A stretch of DNA of 40,109 nucleotides, taken from an uncultured Schlesneria sp. GTDB taxonomy: Bacteria > Planctomycetota > Planctomycetia > Planctomycetales > Planctomycetaceae. The DNA lies in the NCBI GenBank assembly GCA_903840265.1, contig CAIMFH010000036.1, forward strand, positions 1 through 40,109, in the 5' to 3' direction. A model generated the notes under the pieces. The model was given only the letters and a program-made list of their open reading frames with translations. It was not told the DNA's origin and made no database searches. How positions within the stretch are numbered: the stretch's first letter is position 1; each line of letters begins with the position of its first letter. The translations under genes were made by a program, and so were the position numbers. Positions 24,832 to 34,623 of this stretch are shown one piece after another.

Positions 24832-24968
24832 ATTTAGTTCTAGTGAATTGCGGATCACCGCTAGTTGCGGCATCCCCGTACTCTATCTGATACAACGAGG
24901 AGGCTGAGCGCCAAGGGGAAGAAACGGAGTGACGAATATTACGCACTACTCATTATGCTGCGGCGATT

Positions 24969-25871
24969 CTACTGGGCGAGTAATTTCGCCAGCAGGAATT
25001 CTTTGGTACTCGAATATTTGTCTGATTTGGAAGTTCCGGGAATCAGCAGATGACATTCGTGTCCGGCACCATCCGACTTTTCTTTGAGTTTGATTCCGTG
25101 GACCGGATGATGAATCCCATGCCCTGCATCTTTGGAGGGCAACGTCATGTCGGCAGCGTATGTCATGAAGAGCGGTGGATCCTGGCCGTCGACGTGATTG
25201 TAGGGAGAGAATTCGACGTACATGTCGTGATACTGCTCATAGTTTTTCAATGCCCCTTCCATCGTTTGCTCTCCCACCGCCATGTTGATCATGCGGTGCT
25301 TCAGCACGTTGGGACCAAGCCAGTCCTCGACGACTTTCGGATCGATGGATGTCTGGCCGGCCGACACTGCGGCAGCGCAAACTCGCGTCGATTCGCGAAG
25401 CACAGGGTCAGCTGACTTGGGATCGGCCAAGTCGTCATGCAGCAACAGCCACATCGACGAGCAGGCCCCAGCGCTGCCTCCTGTCAGGGCGATATGCTTG
25501 GTATCGATATTCCACTCAGCCGCCTTGGTTCGCAAGAACTGGATTGCGCGGGCAGCGTCATGGACTGGTGCCGGAAGTGGCGAACCGGGAGTCAGTCGAT
25601 AGTTGATCGCCGCGCAGGAGACTCCCTTGTCGAGGAATCCTTGATACGCCGCCGTGTCCTGCTTCTTGTCGCCGGTGACCCAGCCACCGCCGTGGATATA
25701 GACCAACAACGGCCGAGGACCATCGCCTTCGGCCTTCCAGAAGTCGAGCACATTTCTGGCGTGAGGGCCGTAGGAGACATCCGCCTGGGTTGCCGGGATT
25801 TGAGGCTTTGGGTCAGCAGCGGATGCTACTGTCGTGAGAAGAGCCAGACAAAACGGGAGGACGAGTTTCAT
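24969..25871 (-). CDS. Secreted alpha/beta hydrolase (esterase)
   Basis: The 300-residue protein has a signal peptide (about 1-19, ending VASA), the oxyanion motif HGGGW at 60-64 and the nucleophile elbow GGSAGA at 131-136 with Ser133. A late His is in the GAGHECHL segment. It is the same esterase class as the one at 16931-17812 but the two are only distantly similar. The C-terminal half has an unusual His/Lys-rich stretch (GHGIHHPVHGIKLKEKSDG). AGGA precedes the ATG. It is the last of three same-strand genes with the PVC heme protein and the VCBS protein; 131 bases separate it from the heme gene, so it may be one locus rather than one operon. Confidence 0.9.
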   Translation of the reverse strand: MKLVLPFCLALLTTVASAADPKPQIPATQADVSYGPHARNVLDFWKAEGDGPRPLLVYIHGGGWVTGDKKQDTAAYQGFLDKGVSCAAINYRLTPGSPLPAPVHDAARAIQFLRTKAAEWNIDTKHIALTGGSAGACSSMWLLLHDDLADPKSADPVLRESTRVCAAAVSAGQTSIDPKVVEDWLGPNVLKHRMINMAVGEQTMEGALKNYEQYHDMYVEFSPYNHVDGQDPPLFMTYAADMTLPSKDAGHGIHHPVHGIKLKEKSDGAGHECHLLIPGTSKSDKYSSTKEFLLAKLLAQ

Positions 25872-26002
25872 TCGTAAATCCTGCTACTGTGTTTAGCTGA
25901 ACGACCGTGCATCGAGATGGTTGGGGTGGAGGTGTCCACTGTTGAAGACACGGCCTTGTCGAAGACTCCAAAACCGTGGCACCCCTCGTCAACCATTACC
26001 GT

Positions 26003-29000
26003 CTATTCGTGCGGCTTCGTTTGTTGCGACAGCAGGAACGACATCAGGTGTTGGAAGTCTTCGGGGGAGACGATCTCGCCGACATTGGCTGGCATCAGCG
26101 ATAACGTCGAGGGTTGTTGCTCTTCGATGTCGCCTTTGGAGACCGTGAATTCTTTGCCCTTGTTGTCGGCGAGGACGATCGTTTCCCCTTCGGTCCGGCG
26201 GATCAATCCAACCAGCACTCGACCGTCATTCATCTGCATTGTGATCGCGCGGAAGGCCGGATCGACGTTGCGGTTGGGGTCGAGCACATCTTCGACCAAT
26301 CGAGCGAGACCGCGTGCGCCAATTCCATCCAGTTGTGGTCCGATCTTCTGACCCTTCCCACCAACTTGATGACAGATCGCACAGTTCTTCTCGAACACTG
26401 CCGCTCCCTTGTCGGCGAAGGCTTTGGACGCGCTGTACTGCGACCGCCGCTCGTCGATCAACTTCAGGAGTTGTTCATTTTCACTCGGCAGGCTCGCGGT
26501 CAATGTCGCGATTCGTTCGTCGAGCTTTTCCAGCTTGTGCGCGTTAATCCGATTGCGAATCACGGGATCGAGTAACAATCGGGGCGATGCTTTGCCGGAC
26601 GATGCCAGCACCAGCAATGTTTCTGTCCCCACACGATCACTCGCGAGAGTCTCAGCTAATGATCGCTGGACATCGCGAGGTGCTCGAGCCATCGTCTCGG
26701 CGAGTGATTCCGTGAGTTCCTTCGCGTCGCGCGAGAGGACTGAATGGAATGCGTGTTCGTTGGCAGCCACACCATTGGTATCCATTACACCGCGCAGGAT
26801 CGCCGTGACTCGGGAATCTGGTGACAACGTGACCATTGCTTCGGCAGCTTCCCGGCGAGTGGCGAGAGACTCTTTGGGAGATGCGATGGCTTTCGACAAC
26901 ACTGGTGTGAAGTCGTCAAGTTTGAACTGGGCGATCAAGTCGAACGCAGCAGCGCGGGCTCGGAATTTTTCATCATTCAATGCGGCCAATGAAAACCGTC
27001 CGACGGCCAGCCAGGCGAATCCAGTATCGTCGTAGGCATCGACCAACTCGATCACACCGGGCTGACCTGCGAACTTTGACAGATCCCATTCGGTCCGTTG
27101 GGCGATGTCATTTCGTGGCGGTTTCGATTCAATCAGCAGTTCCATTGTCTGAGCGTTTCGCAGACGGATGAAGTTCTTGGGAATCTCCGGATTCGAGGTG
27201 AGTCCGTTATGGCCCGCCGAATAGAAACTGAGCTTGTTTGGAATCGTGAATGAGCTGCTGCGCAGTGTTCCCATCAGTCGCTCGCCCTTCGGCAGGCTGC
27301 ACCAGAAAGTACTGTCGCTGTTGCCGTCGGCGGACGCTCGCTTCTGGTGAACCCAAGGATCACCAGGCACAGCGGCGGTCGGATCTGGGAGATAGGTCCA
27401 GGTGACGCCATCCACTTCAGGAATTGTCAGCAGCTTCGTTGTTAACTCGCGAGCCCAGCCGCGAATCGGCTGACTGTCGCGAACGCCGCGCCGTTCCAAG
27501 CCGGTATTGATCGATTGCAGTTGGCCGACCTGATAAGCGAGGTTGTCCGCAAAACGCGAGCGAATGAGCATCGCCAATTGTTCCACTCGTGCTTCGCTGG
27601 CGTACTGGCCTGCAAACGCCACGTACTCGGCGGCTTTAGGGTCATCTTTGCCGTGTCGATCGAGGTATTCGAGAACTAGGTCAGCAGCAGCGGGGGTCTT
27701 CACCGCCATCGCCAGTTCGGCCAAGGTCCTGATCTGTGACCCTTCGAACGGCAACTTCGGGACTGCCGCCAACACGGTCTGATCACGCAATTGATCTCGC
27801 AGGGCCATGCGTGCGACATAGACGAGGTGAGTATCCTCAGCGGGGGTCTCTGCCAGCAATTGGAAGAGCGCGGCGATGTTGGCAACCTGAGGATGGCGGC
27901 CAAGTGCATCGGCAGCGACTCGCCGAACGATTGCATTGTTGTCCTTCAGGAACCCGCGGATCAATACAACGTCGGATTCACCCCACTTTGGACGCTCGGC
28001 CAGTGCTCGCACCAGATGCGTCCGTACGAGCGCTGATGAATCGGCCGCGAGGCGGACGACATCTTCGCCGTTCAAGCCATGCAGACGTTCCAGCACCCAC
28101 AGACCGTGTGCTCGCAATTCTTCGCTCGCCTTTTCGTCGCTCATCGCAGCCCGGACGACAGAGCCCGCAACGGATCGCTTGAGTGGACGGTCGGCGGCAG
28201 GCGCGGCCTGAACGGCATCGACAATCCAATTCGTCGCCAGCGTTCTTACGGTCAGATTGACATCTCCCAATTCGCGGGCGAGTTCGTCGGGCTTGAAGGT
28301 GGTAAGATCGGGCAGGGGACGTGGTGCGGGGGCCTGGCCATTCGTTCCCTTGTAGACGACTCGCCAGACGCGTCCGTGGTTTCGGTCGCGACGAGGATGC
28401 TCGAGCGGCACTTCGTAGTGACCGATGATGCAGTTGTAAAAGTCGGCGATATACAGGGCTCCATCAGGGCCGACTGTCAAATCGACGGGGCGAAACCAGC
28501 CGTCGTCGCAGGTCACCAGGTCTGGCTGAGTATCGATCAGAAATGTCGACCCGACTTGCTTCAATCGATCGTGATGCACCGAGCAATTGACAGGGTTACA
28601 GATGTAAACACTGCCGCGATGTCCTTCGGGGAACTGGTTCGCCGCATAAAATGCTGGACCACAGATGCCCGTTGAGCCATGGCCGTGATCGATCATTGTG
28701 GGAGCAAAGCCGAGTCCGTCGTCTGGCTTGCCAAAGCTGGGGTAATATCCACCTCGCAACAGCATGTAGATCGGCATCGAGTGGCAGTCGGAATCGTATA
28801 GATTGCCCCAGGGATCGAACGTCAGTCCGAATGGATTGACCTGCCCCCAAGTGAATTGCTCGAACTCTGAACCATCCGCCCGGAAACGGTAGGTGTTCCC
28901 GGAATTCATCGTTGTCACGCTACCCGAGGCATCACTGACGTTGGACGTATTGGCAAAACCGTGACAGCCGTAGATCCAGCCATCGATCCACGGGCGGAAT

Positions 29001-29551
29001 GAGTTTGCCATTCCGTGAGTATCAATGTTGCCGAACTTGCCATAGAGCACATCTCGGGTATCCGCCTGCCCATCGCCGTTCGTATCCGTCGCACGATAAA
29101 TGTTCGGGATGCTGTAAACCAAGGCGGTATTCGCATCACCGATCGGTGTGACACCGATCGGGATATTCAGTCCTCCAACAAAATGCGTGATCTTAGCCGG
29201 CTTCCCATCGGCTCCAATCCCCTCGCACACAGTCAGCCGATCTTTGGGCTCGTGCTCGCCTTGACCTGGAAACCGGCTACGTGGTTCGACATCTCCCTTG
29301 GCGGGGTAGGGGTACTCAACGGAATGCGTCACCCACAGTCGCCCTCGCGCATCGAAGGTGATGTTCATTGGCTGACCGATATCCGGGTCAGAGATCACCA
29401 GTTGAATCTCAAATCCCGGCGGCAGATGAAAGAGCTTACGCTGGTCTTCTGGCCGAAGTGCCTCGGTAGGGGCCACGCCAGGGGCCGCCAGGCTGAGCGA
29501 CGCCAATTGCGTCAGGGCAAAAGCGCAGGACAGCAGAGTGAATCGTTTCAT
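26003..29551 (-). CDS. PVC-type CxxCH heme protein with propeller and HEAT repeats
   Basis: The 1182-residue exported protein has a signal peptide (about 1-22). A six-bladed-propeller 'membrane-bound dehydrogenase' domain follows (about 35-400; for example VDLTVGPDGALYIADFYNCI), then HEAT-like helical repeats (about 430-650 and 870-1000). A C-terminal cytochrome c domain has CAICH at 1057-1061, with Met in SLMPANVGE (about 1153) as likely axial ligand. This is the PVC-superfamily heme-binding protein family, thought to couple an oxidation (probably of sugars or alcohols) to a periplasmic heme. Substrate is unknown. No clear binding site precedes the ATG at 29551. It lies between a VCBS protein gene and an esterase gene on the same strand. 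Confidence 0.95.
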   Translation of the reverse strand: MKRFTLLSCAFALTQLASLSLAAPGVAPTEALRPEDQRKLFHLPPGFEIQLVISDPDIGQPMNITFDARGRLWVTHSVEYPYPAKGDVEPRSRFPGQGEHEPKDRLTVCEGIGADGKPAKITHFVGGLNIPIGVTPIGDANTALVYSIPNIYRATDTNGDGQADTRDVLYGKFGNIDTHGMANSFRPWIDGWIYGCHGFANTSNVSDASGSVTTMNSGNTYRFRADGSEFEQFTWGQVNPFGLTFDPWGNLYDSDCHSMPIYMLLRGGYYPSFGKPDDGLGFAPTMIDHGHGSTGICGPAFYAANQFPEGHRGSVYICNPVNCSVHHDRLKQVGSTFLIDTQPDLVTCDDGWFRPVDLTVGPDGALYIADFYNCIIGHYEVPLEHPRRDRNHGRVWRVVYKGTNGQAPAPRPLPDLTTFKPDELARELGDVNLTVRTLATNWIVDAVQAAPAADRPLKRSVAGSVVRAAMSDEKASEELRAHGLWVLERLHGLNGEDVVRLAADSSALVRTHLVRALAERPKWGESDVVLIRGFLKDNNAIVRRVAADALGRHPQVANIAALFQLLAETPAEDTHLVYVARMALRDQLRDQTVLAAVPKLPFEGSQIRTLAELAMAVKTPAAADLVLEYLDRHGKDDPKAAEYVAFAGQYASEARVEQLAMLIRSRFADNLAYQVGQLQSINTGLERRGVRDSQPIRGWARELTTKLLTIPEVDGVTWTYLPDPTAAVPGDPWVHQKRASADGNSDSTFWCSLPKGERLMGTLRSSSFTIPNKLSFYSAGHNGLTSNPEIPKNFIRLRNAQTMELLIESKPPRNDIAQRTEWDLSKFAGQPGVIELVDAYDDTGFAWLAVGRFSLAALNDEKFRARAAAFDLIAQFKLDDFTPVLSKAIASPKESLATRREAAEAMVTLSPDSRVTAILRGVMDTNGVAANEHAFHSVLSRDAKELTESLAETMARAPRDVQRSLAETLASDRVGTETLLVLASSGKASPRLLLDPVIRNRINAHKLEKLDERIATLTASLPSENEQLLKLIDERRSQYSASKAFADKGAAVFEKNCAICHQVGGKGQKIGPQLDGIGARGLARLVEDVLDPNRNVDPAFRAITMQMNDGRVLVGLIRRTEGETIVLADNKGKEFTVSKGDIEEQQPSTLSLMPANVGEIVSPEDFQHLMSFLLSQQTKPHE

Positions 29552-29631
29552 AGCGGGGGCTACTCAAGTTGGAATCGATCAGGTTGCAGGAGACCGAATC
29601 GTCGGTGAGGAACGACGGCCATCAAACGCCA

Positions 29632-29657
29632 CTGGTCGGCCAGAAAAGGCCGACCAG
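29632..29657. repeat. Perfect 10-bp hairpin between the VCBS and heme genes
   Basis: CTGGTCGGCC (29632-29641) and GGCCGACCAG (29648-29657) pair perfectly around AGAAAA. On the minus strand no T-run follows, so it may attenuate or stabilise the mRNA rather than stop transcription. Confidence 0.6.
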
Positions 29658-29677
29658 CGTCTTGGAAAGAACTAACT

Positions 29678-30937
29678 TTACTTGGCGAGCGGTTTCGGCT
29701 GTGCCTTTTCCCACTCTTCTTTGCTGACCTTGCGTGTTTCCTGGATGAACACGAAGTGACCCTTCTTGTTACCGACCAGCACGTCAGGCAAGCCATCATT
29801 CGTGATATCGGCAGCAATCACCTGCGTTCCCACACCCGAATCATTGTCGATTTCGAAGGGAATGTAGTCGACCCCAGCATCGGTGCGAGTCAACTTGAAC
29901 CAGTACAGTACAGCTGGTGCACCAGGTTCGGCATCTCCACCTGGACCGTGAGCCCAATAGCGTTTGCCAGTGACAATGTCCTTCAGACCATCGCCATCCA
30001 TGTCGACCAGATCAACAGCGTGCAGTTGCGAGAACTTCACACCGTACTTGTTGGCTTCAGGCTTGTCGCCCGTGATCAGGTGCTGTTTGAAAGTGATCTG
30101 CCCGTTGTCGTCCTTGATGTTCTCGAACCAGGCAAGTCCGTAGCCGTGAGCATTCAAGGAGGTAATAACATCGTTGTCTTTGTCACCGTCGACATCGTAG
30201 ACATGCATCTGGGCGCCGCCGCCACCAAAGTCGAACTTGTGATGCGTCCAGACTTCGCCCACCTTGTCGGCGGCAGGTTGTTCCCACCAACCTTCCCGCA
30301 GCAGCAGGTCCTGGCGACCGTCGCCATTGACGTCGCCGTATCCAATGCCGTGCTGGTACTTGCCCCAGCCGCTCTTGTTTGAAATCTGGCGGAATGACCA
30401 GGGCTTGGTTGGTTCTTTCCAATTCGGTTCGGCATAGCCCAGATATCCATCGGTGTGACAGATCAGTTCTGGCTTGCCGTCGCCCGTGATATCTGCGAAG
30501 CCGGGTGATTCATTGTCGGCGATCGCAAAACCCAAATGCTGTTTCCAGTGGCCAGGCTCGCCCTTAGGGTTCTCGTACCAGTTGACCGCTTCCCCGGGGA
30601 AGCCGACGATGACGATATCGTCCCAGGTGTCCCCATTGAAGTCATAAGCGAACGACAGGAAGGCATTGGAGTAGTTGTGCGGGTCAAACGTGACCGCAGG
30701 TCGAATTTCGGTCGCTTTCGTAAATTCGGGGCCGGCGTACCACAGCGAACCGGCCGTCACGTCGGTCTTTCCGTCTTTGTTGAAGTCGCCGTAGTACATC
30801 CCTTCGCTGAAGAATTTGTCGGTGATCTTGATCTTCTTGAACGTCCTGAGGACGTGATCTTCGGCATGGGTCGGCATCGCGCTGCACGCGAGACACCACA
30901 CCGCGACAAAGGCGAGAGTAGTCCGTTTGATGACCAT
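29678..30937 (-). CDS. Exported FG-GAP/VCBS seven-bladed propeller protein
   Basis: The 419-residue protein has a signal peptide (about 1-25, ending PTHA). Seven DxDxDG-type calcium loops mark seven blades: DFNKDGKTDV, DFNGDTWDDI, DITGDGKPEL, DVNGDGRQDL, DVDGDKDNDV, DMDGDGLKDI and DITNDGLPDV. This is an integrin-alpha-like propeller, usually a ligand- or carbohydrate-binding or adhesion domain. No catalytic domain is attached. The ATG at 30937 has AGGA upstream and yields a proper signal; an in-frame ATG 14 codons earlier does not. It is the first gene of the minus-strand trio with the PVC heme protein and an esterase. Confidence 0.93.
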   Translation of the reverse strand: MVIKRTTLAFVAVWCLACSAMPTHAEDHVLRTFKKIKITDKFFSEGMYYGDFNKDGKTDVTAGSLWYAGPEFTKATEIRPAVTFDPHNYSNAFLSFAYDFNGDTWDDIVIVGFPGEAVNWYENPKGEPGHWKQHLGFAIADNESPGFADITGDGKPELICHTDGYLGYAEPNWKEPTKPWSFRQISNKSGWGKYQHGIGYGDVNGDGRQDLLLREGWWEQPAADKVGEVWTHHKFDFGGGGAQMHVYDVDGDKDNDVITSLNAHGYGLAWFENIKDDNGQITFKQHLITGDKPEANKYGVKFSQLHAVDLVDMDGDGLKDIVTGKRYWAHGPGGDAEPGAPAVLYWFKLTRTDAGVDYIPFEIDNDSGVGTQVIAADITNDGLPDVLVGNKKGHFVFIQETRKVSKEEWEKAQPKPLAK

Positions 30938-31079
30938 AGAGTGTCCTGAACGAATTGGGTGACTAACAGAGTGCAACATCAGGTACAGGCCAGAGCGAAC
31001 CTGTGAATGCTATGGTGGCGTCAATGAGTCCTGTTTGCAATTCGGGACGCAATCCCAAGGTTAGTCGCCAGCAAATACT

Positions 31080-32237
31080 CTATGTTCGCGGTTCCGTCGA
31101 AACAGGGGTCGTGGAAGGCGTCGCAAGATGGCTACGGGACTTTGGCCGGCGGATGCGACTCCACAGCGCGCTGCCTAGCTTGCGAAAGTCGAAAGTCAGC
31201 ACACCGGATATTCGTACCAGCGACCACATCGATCGGACGGTCGCTCGCGGGGAATGACAGATGTATCTCCGCACGAACCTCGGCCGAAAACGGCTTTTGA
31301 AGTGATACTCGCCCGGAAGATCAAAGAAGATCGAGGCATAGTTAAAGCCGAACTGCAGACCGCGCCGCACCAGGCGACTGTCGTTCGGCAAGGCTTCACA
31401 GCGTACCGCTGGGCAAAGGCACAACGAGACGCATTGAATCCCTTCTGGCCGCATCCGCTCGACACACTGATGGATCATGAACGGGACCAGACCCCGCGGC
31501 GCGTCGAGGCGATGTCGATAGGTTTCGATTGACCAGTGTGTGCCATCTTGAAAGGGAAGGCAGACTAGAAAACCTTCCGTTCGTCCTGTGCCATTCTCGC
31601 CCTTAGCCAGGAATAATCGACGACGCCCCCAGTTCGGTGGATCGAAACGACCATTGAAGAACCAGATCTCTTTTCTCTGTGGCTTGGTTTGCAGGCCTTC
31701 AGCAGCAACCGCACGAATGTCGTTCAGGACTGATCCCCATTCGGAATCGGAATAGTCCTCACGGCGGCATTCGGTGAATTGGACCTTCTGGCGTTGGCAG
31801 TAGTGAAACTGTCGCCGGACCCATTCGTAGGTGCCCCCCGCCCACGTGAGTGCAGGCAGGTCCAGGAGTGGTTCTTCGCCCCATTTGGTGACCTGAAAGC
31901 CCTGCTCGCGAAACAACGGCAGATCTTCTTCGGGCGCATTGTAGAACGTGACGACCAATCGTTGCCGCCGCGCGAACTCGTGAAATTCTCGCAGCAGGGC
32001 AGGGCGGTCGGCAGCTTCACAAAGCAGCCCACCTTGAACATGGACGTAGCGGCCAATCTGGGCGTAGGCAACAACGCCTTTGCCGTCATTGGACCAGAAC
32101 GGTTTCAGTCCCGCTTCGGTGGCGAGGTACCCGTCGTACGTCCGCCCAAACCGATAGGCCAGTTCTTCGAGATCCTTCGCTGCTGAAGAATCCGTTTCTC
32201 CCACTGCGATTTCCACATTCGCAATCCGTGCATTCAT
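31080..32237 (-). CDS. Soluble MprF-C-terminal-like (DUF2156) protein
   Basis: The 385-residue protein matches the catalytic domain of phosphatidylglycerol lysyltransferase (MprF; DUF2156, two GNAT-like halves). The first half is RFGRTYDGYLATEAGLKPFW to VTFYNAPEEDLPLFREQGF. The second half contains GFLVCLPFQDGTHWSIETYR, and a conserved end GFNYASIFFDLPGEYHFKSRFRPRFVRRYI fits the family. No transmembrane flippase domain is present. In bacteria such stand-alone domains may modify lipids or other substrates using aminoacyl-tRNA; the substrate here is unknown. The C-terminus is basic and rich in Pro, Ser and Thr. The gene starts 25 bases after the DUF1559 lipoprotein stop, so the two are probably co-transcribed. 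The ATG at 32237 is preferred over a TTG that would overlap the upstream gene. Confidence 0.82.
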   Translation of the reverse strand: MNARIANVEIAVGETDSSAAKDLEELAYRFGRTYDGYLATEAGLKPFWSNDGKGVVAYAQIGRYVHVQGGLLCEAADRPALLREFHEFARRQRLVVTFYNAPEEDLPLFREQGFQVTKWGEEPLLDLPALTWAGGTYEWVRRQFHYCQRQKVQFTECRREDYSDSEWGSVLNDIRAVAAEGLQTKPQRKEIWFFNGRFDPPNWGRRRLFLAKGENGTGRTEGFLVCLPFQDGTHWSIETYRHRLDAPRGLVPFMIHQCVERMRPEGIQCVSLCLCPAVRCEALPNDSRLVRRGLQFGFNYASIFFDLPGEYHFKSRFRPRFVRRYICHSPRATVRSMWSLVRISGVLTFDFRKLGSALWSRIRRPKSRSHLATPSTTPVSTEPRT

Positions 32238-32262
32238 GAAGTAGCGTTCACATCCAGTGAAT

Positions 32263-34623
32263 TTAGAAGTCGCCAATTGCCTCGCCGTCGGCCGATTGGA
32301 TTACGCGTCGCAACGTCTGCGGGTCGATCATATTCGAGATCGCACGAACCGATCCGTCGGCAAAGAGAGCGTTGAACACGTCACCGATCTGGCCAAGCGA
32401 TTTGAGGGGATCCTCTGGATTAAAATCCAACCCTCCCGGCTTGGTCCAGATCGTCGCTGTGTCTGGGCCAGCGTTGACTGCCAGAATGGTACTCGAGGTG
32501 CCATCCGTAAAAGACGCGATACTCGGAGCTTGCTTTTCGGCAAATGGAGCACCCGGACCGGTAAAGACGTGTAATGACGTTTGGCTTGGGTCGGTCACCC
32601 CATCGGTTTGATAGACTTCGGGCATCTGATTGATCAATGCCTTATTGGTTTCGCTGTCCCAAGGCTCATCCAAGTTGAATTTGTTGTAGAGCGCGGCCTG
32701 ATCTAAAAATGGCAAGAGGTGAACTCGCCAGCTGAGACCTTCTTTTCCTGTCGCGGAACTACCCGCTCCAGGAAACGCACGATTCGTGCTCTCATAGTTG
32801 TGAAAGGCCAGCCCAATCTGTTTCAGGTTATTTCTTTTGCGGGTGTTCGCTGCCGCCTGAGCCGCCTGCTCCAAAGCAGGTTTCAGTATTTCTGGCAGTT
32901 TGTCGAAACCTTCAGGCACAGGGATGAGAAACTCAACCCGGCTTCCCACTTGCTTGACTGTCGCTGACTGGCCGATGGCATGAACGAGTTCCTGCTGCTT
33001 GGCTTGATCAGGATCCGGTGGAGTAGGAGAAGCCTTCAGGGTCGCCTTCAGTTGGTCCAAGCCGCCATTGGCGAGTTGTGACATTGCGCCAGCGGTCTGT
33101 TCATTGACGGCGTAGGCAACCAACTCAACGAGCTTGCCTCCTGTCTTTTCGGTGACATTAACCTGCAGCGAGACTGAGTTGATCTGCGCGAGCATGCCAA
33201 GCAGCGGGTTGATCATCGCCGCTTGCCCCACCAGGGCGGACTGCGATTTCAAGTCGATTGCCACCGCGACGTCGGCACCGGATTGCAATTGGCTGACAAT
33301 GTGCGATGTGCTTAATTGACCCGCTTTGCGGGCATCGATCATCTTTTTCAAGGTCTCAGGGGGAGCCCAGAGAATCGTTTTCTCGTCGACGAAGCAGACG
33401 GCGGCCTTGTCATTTTTATGCAGCGTCAATCCCTCGTACGATTCTTCCTCAGCGCCATTCACGGCTAAATCGATGAAGGCCTGCTGGTCGACCGCTGAAG
33501 CTAACGTGAGGATCAAGATTGGTACGGGGCCTTGATCCGCCGGTTCAAACGTCTGTTCGAAGTCGATCGTCTTTCCATCAGCGAGTTCAACGAGTTTGGC
33601 AAATTCCGCCTCGTCTATCGTCGTCGAAATTGATTGAACGCTTCCATCGGCCAGCAAGATCTGAACTTTCTTGCCAACTTCACCCAATGCTTTTTTGGGT
33701 GCGAGGGCATCGAACACGAGCCCACCGGGTTTGGTCCAAGTCTCGGCGGTGTCTGCACCAGCCATAACAGCGAGGATTGTGTTCGACGTTCCATCGGTGA
33801 AGGCGGCGATCGACAGCCCCTTTTCTCCATGGAATGGTGTCGCGTCGCCAGTGAAAACGTGCAGGGCGGTTTTCCCGGCCTCGGTCACACCGGGCGAATT
33901 GAAAACGGGGGGCATCTTTTCAATCAGCGTCTTGTTGTGATCGCTGTCCCATGGCTCGTCGAGATGAAACTCCTCATACAGTTCGCCCTCACCAAGGAGC
34001 GGCAGCAATTGGACTCGCCAACTCAATCCGGTCTTTGTTCCCTCGGCATCGCCGTCAGCGCGAGGGAAGGCATGATACATGTCATGATAGTTGTGGAATG
34101 CGAGTCCAATCTGCTTGAAATTGTTCTTCAGCTCCAAAGCGGGCGTTGCGGCGGGGATTTCCTCGGGGCCGGACACATCCAAGCCGGAAGCTCCCGCCGC
34201 CTTACTGGCAAACGATTTGTCGATCACCAGCAAGGCCCGCTCGATGGACTCGGGCTTGATCTTGTATTCGTCGACTTGTTTCTCGAACTCGTCCAGCAAT
34301 CCTGCATCGTGGAACATCCGATAGATCGCCGTTTCGTGGAGGCGCTTCGGATGAACGACAACCAGTCCCACGACGTCGTCGCCCAGATAGGCCGCTTCGG
34401 GGAGGGGCGTCGCAGGCTTGGAATTCTCTGCAGCTACTGAGGGTTCGGCTGCCGGAGCGGCCTTAATGGCGGGAGTCGGTTCAGGTGTCGGAGTTAGCTT
34501 TGTGAGTGGAACGGCCTGCGTCGTGGGTGTTGCTGGCGGGGCAGCAGGGGGAGCCTGTCCGCATCCGACCCATGTCAAACCCAGTAGAGTTAGTGCGAAG
34601 TATCGCGGTTGTCTCGTCAACAT
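32263..34623 (-). CDS. Lipoprotein with two DUF1559 modules
   Basis: The 786-residue protein starts with a short hydrophobic segment and Cys21 (TWVGC), a probable lipobox, then a Pro/Thr/Ala-rich linker. DUF1559 module one covers about 166-355 (NNFKQIGLAFHNY..., DEPWDSDHN, FTDGTSNTILAV, ILLADGSVQSIS). A middle alpha/beta region lies at about 360-595, and module two covers 598-786 (NNLKQIGLAFHNY..., DEPWDSETN, FTDGTSSTILAV, LFADGSVRAIS, the H-X9-DG signature). DUF1559 normally follows a type IV pilin-like N-terminus in planctomycetes; here that is missing. The modules are clear internal duplicates. I chose the ATG at 34623 because GGGAAG precedes it. The DUF2156 gene follows by 25 bases. Confidence 0.88.
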   Translation of the reverse strand: MLTRQPRYFALTLLGLTWVGCGQAPPAAPPATPTTQAVPLTKLTPTPEPTPAIKAAPAAEPSVAAENSKPATPLPEAAYLGDDVVGLVVVHPKRLHETAIYRMFHDAGLLDEFEKQVDEYKIKPESIERALLVIDKSFASKAAGASGLDVSGPEEIPAATPALELKNNFKQIGLAFHNYHDMYHAFPRADGDAEGTKTGLSWRVQLLPLLGEGELYEEFHLDEPWDSDHNKTLIEKMPPVFNSPGVTEAGKTALHVFTGDATPFHGEKGLSIAAFTDGTSNTILAVMAGADTAETWTKPGGLVFDALAPKKALGEVGKKVQILLADGSVQSISTTIDEAEFAKLVELADGKTIDFEQTFEPADQGPVPILILTLASAVDQQAFIDLAVNGAEEESYEGLTLHKNDKAAVCFVDEKTILWAPPETLKKMIDARKAGQLSTSHIVSQLQSGADVAVAIDLKSQSALVGQAAMINPLLGMLAQINSVSLQVNVTEKTGGKLVELVAYAVNEQTAGAMSQLANGGLDQLKATLKASPTPPDPDQAKQQELVHAIGQSATVKQVGSRVEFLIPVPEGFDKLPEILKPALEQAAQAAANTRKRNNLKQIGLAFHNYESTNRAFPGAGSSATGKEGLSWRVHLLPFLDQAALYNKFNLDEPWDSETNKALINQMPEVYQTDGVTDPSQTSLHVFTGPGAPFAEKQAPSIASFTDGTSSTILAVNAGPDTATIWTKPGGLDFNPEDPLKSLGQIGDVFNALFADGSVRAISNMIDPQTLRRVIQSADGEAIGDF

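Noticed and set aside
33634-34440. Long plus-strand open frame antisense to the DUF1559 gene
   Set aside because: No signal, motif or binding site; the opposite strand carries a real duplicated-domain protein.
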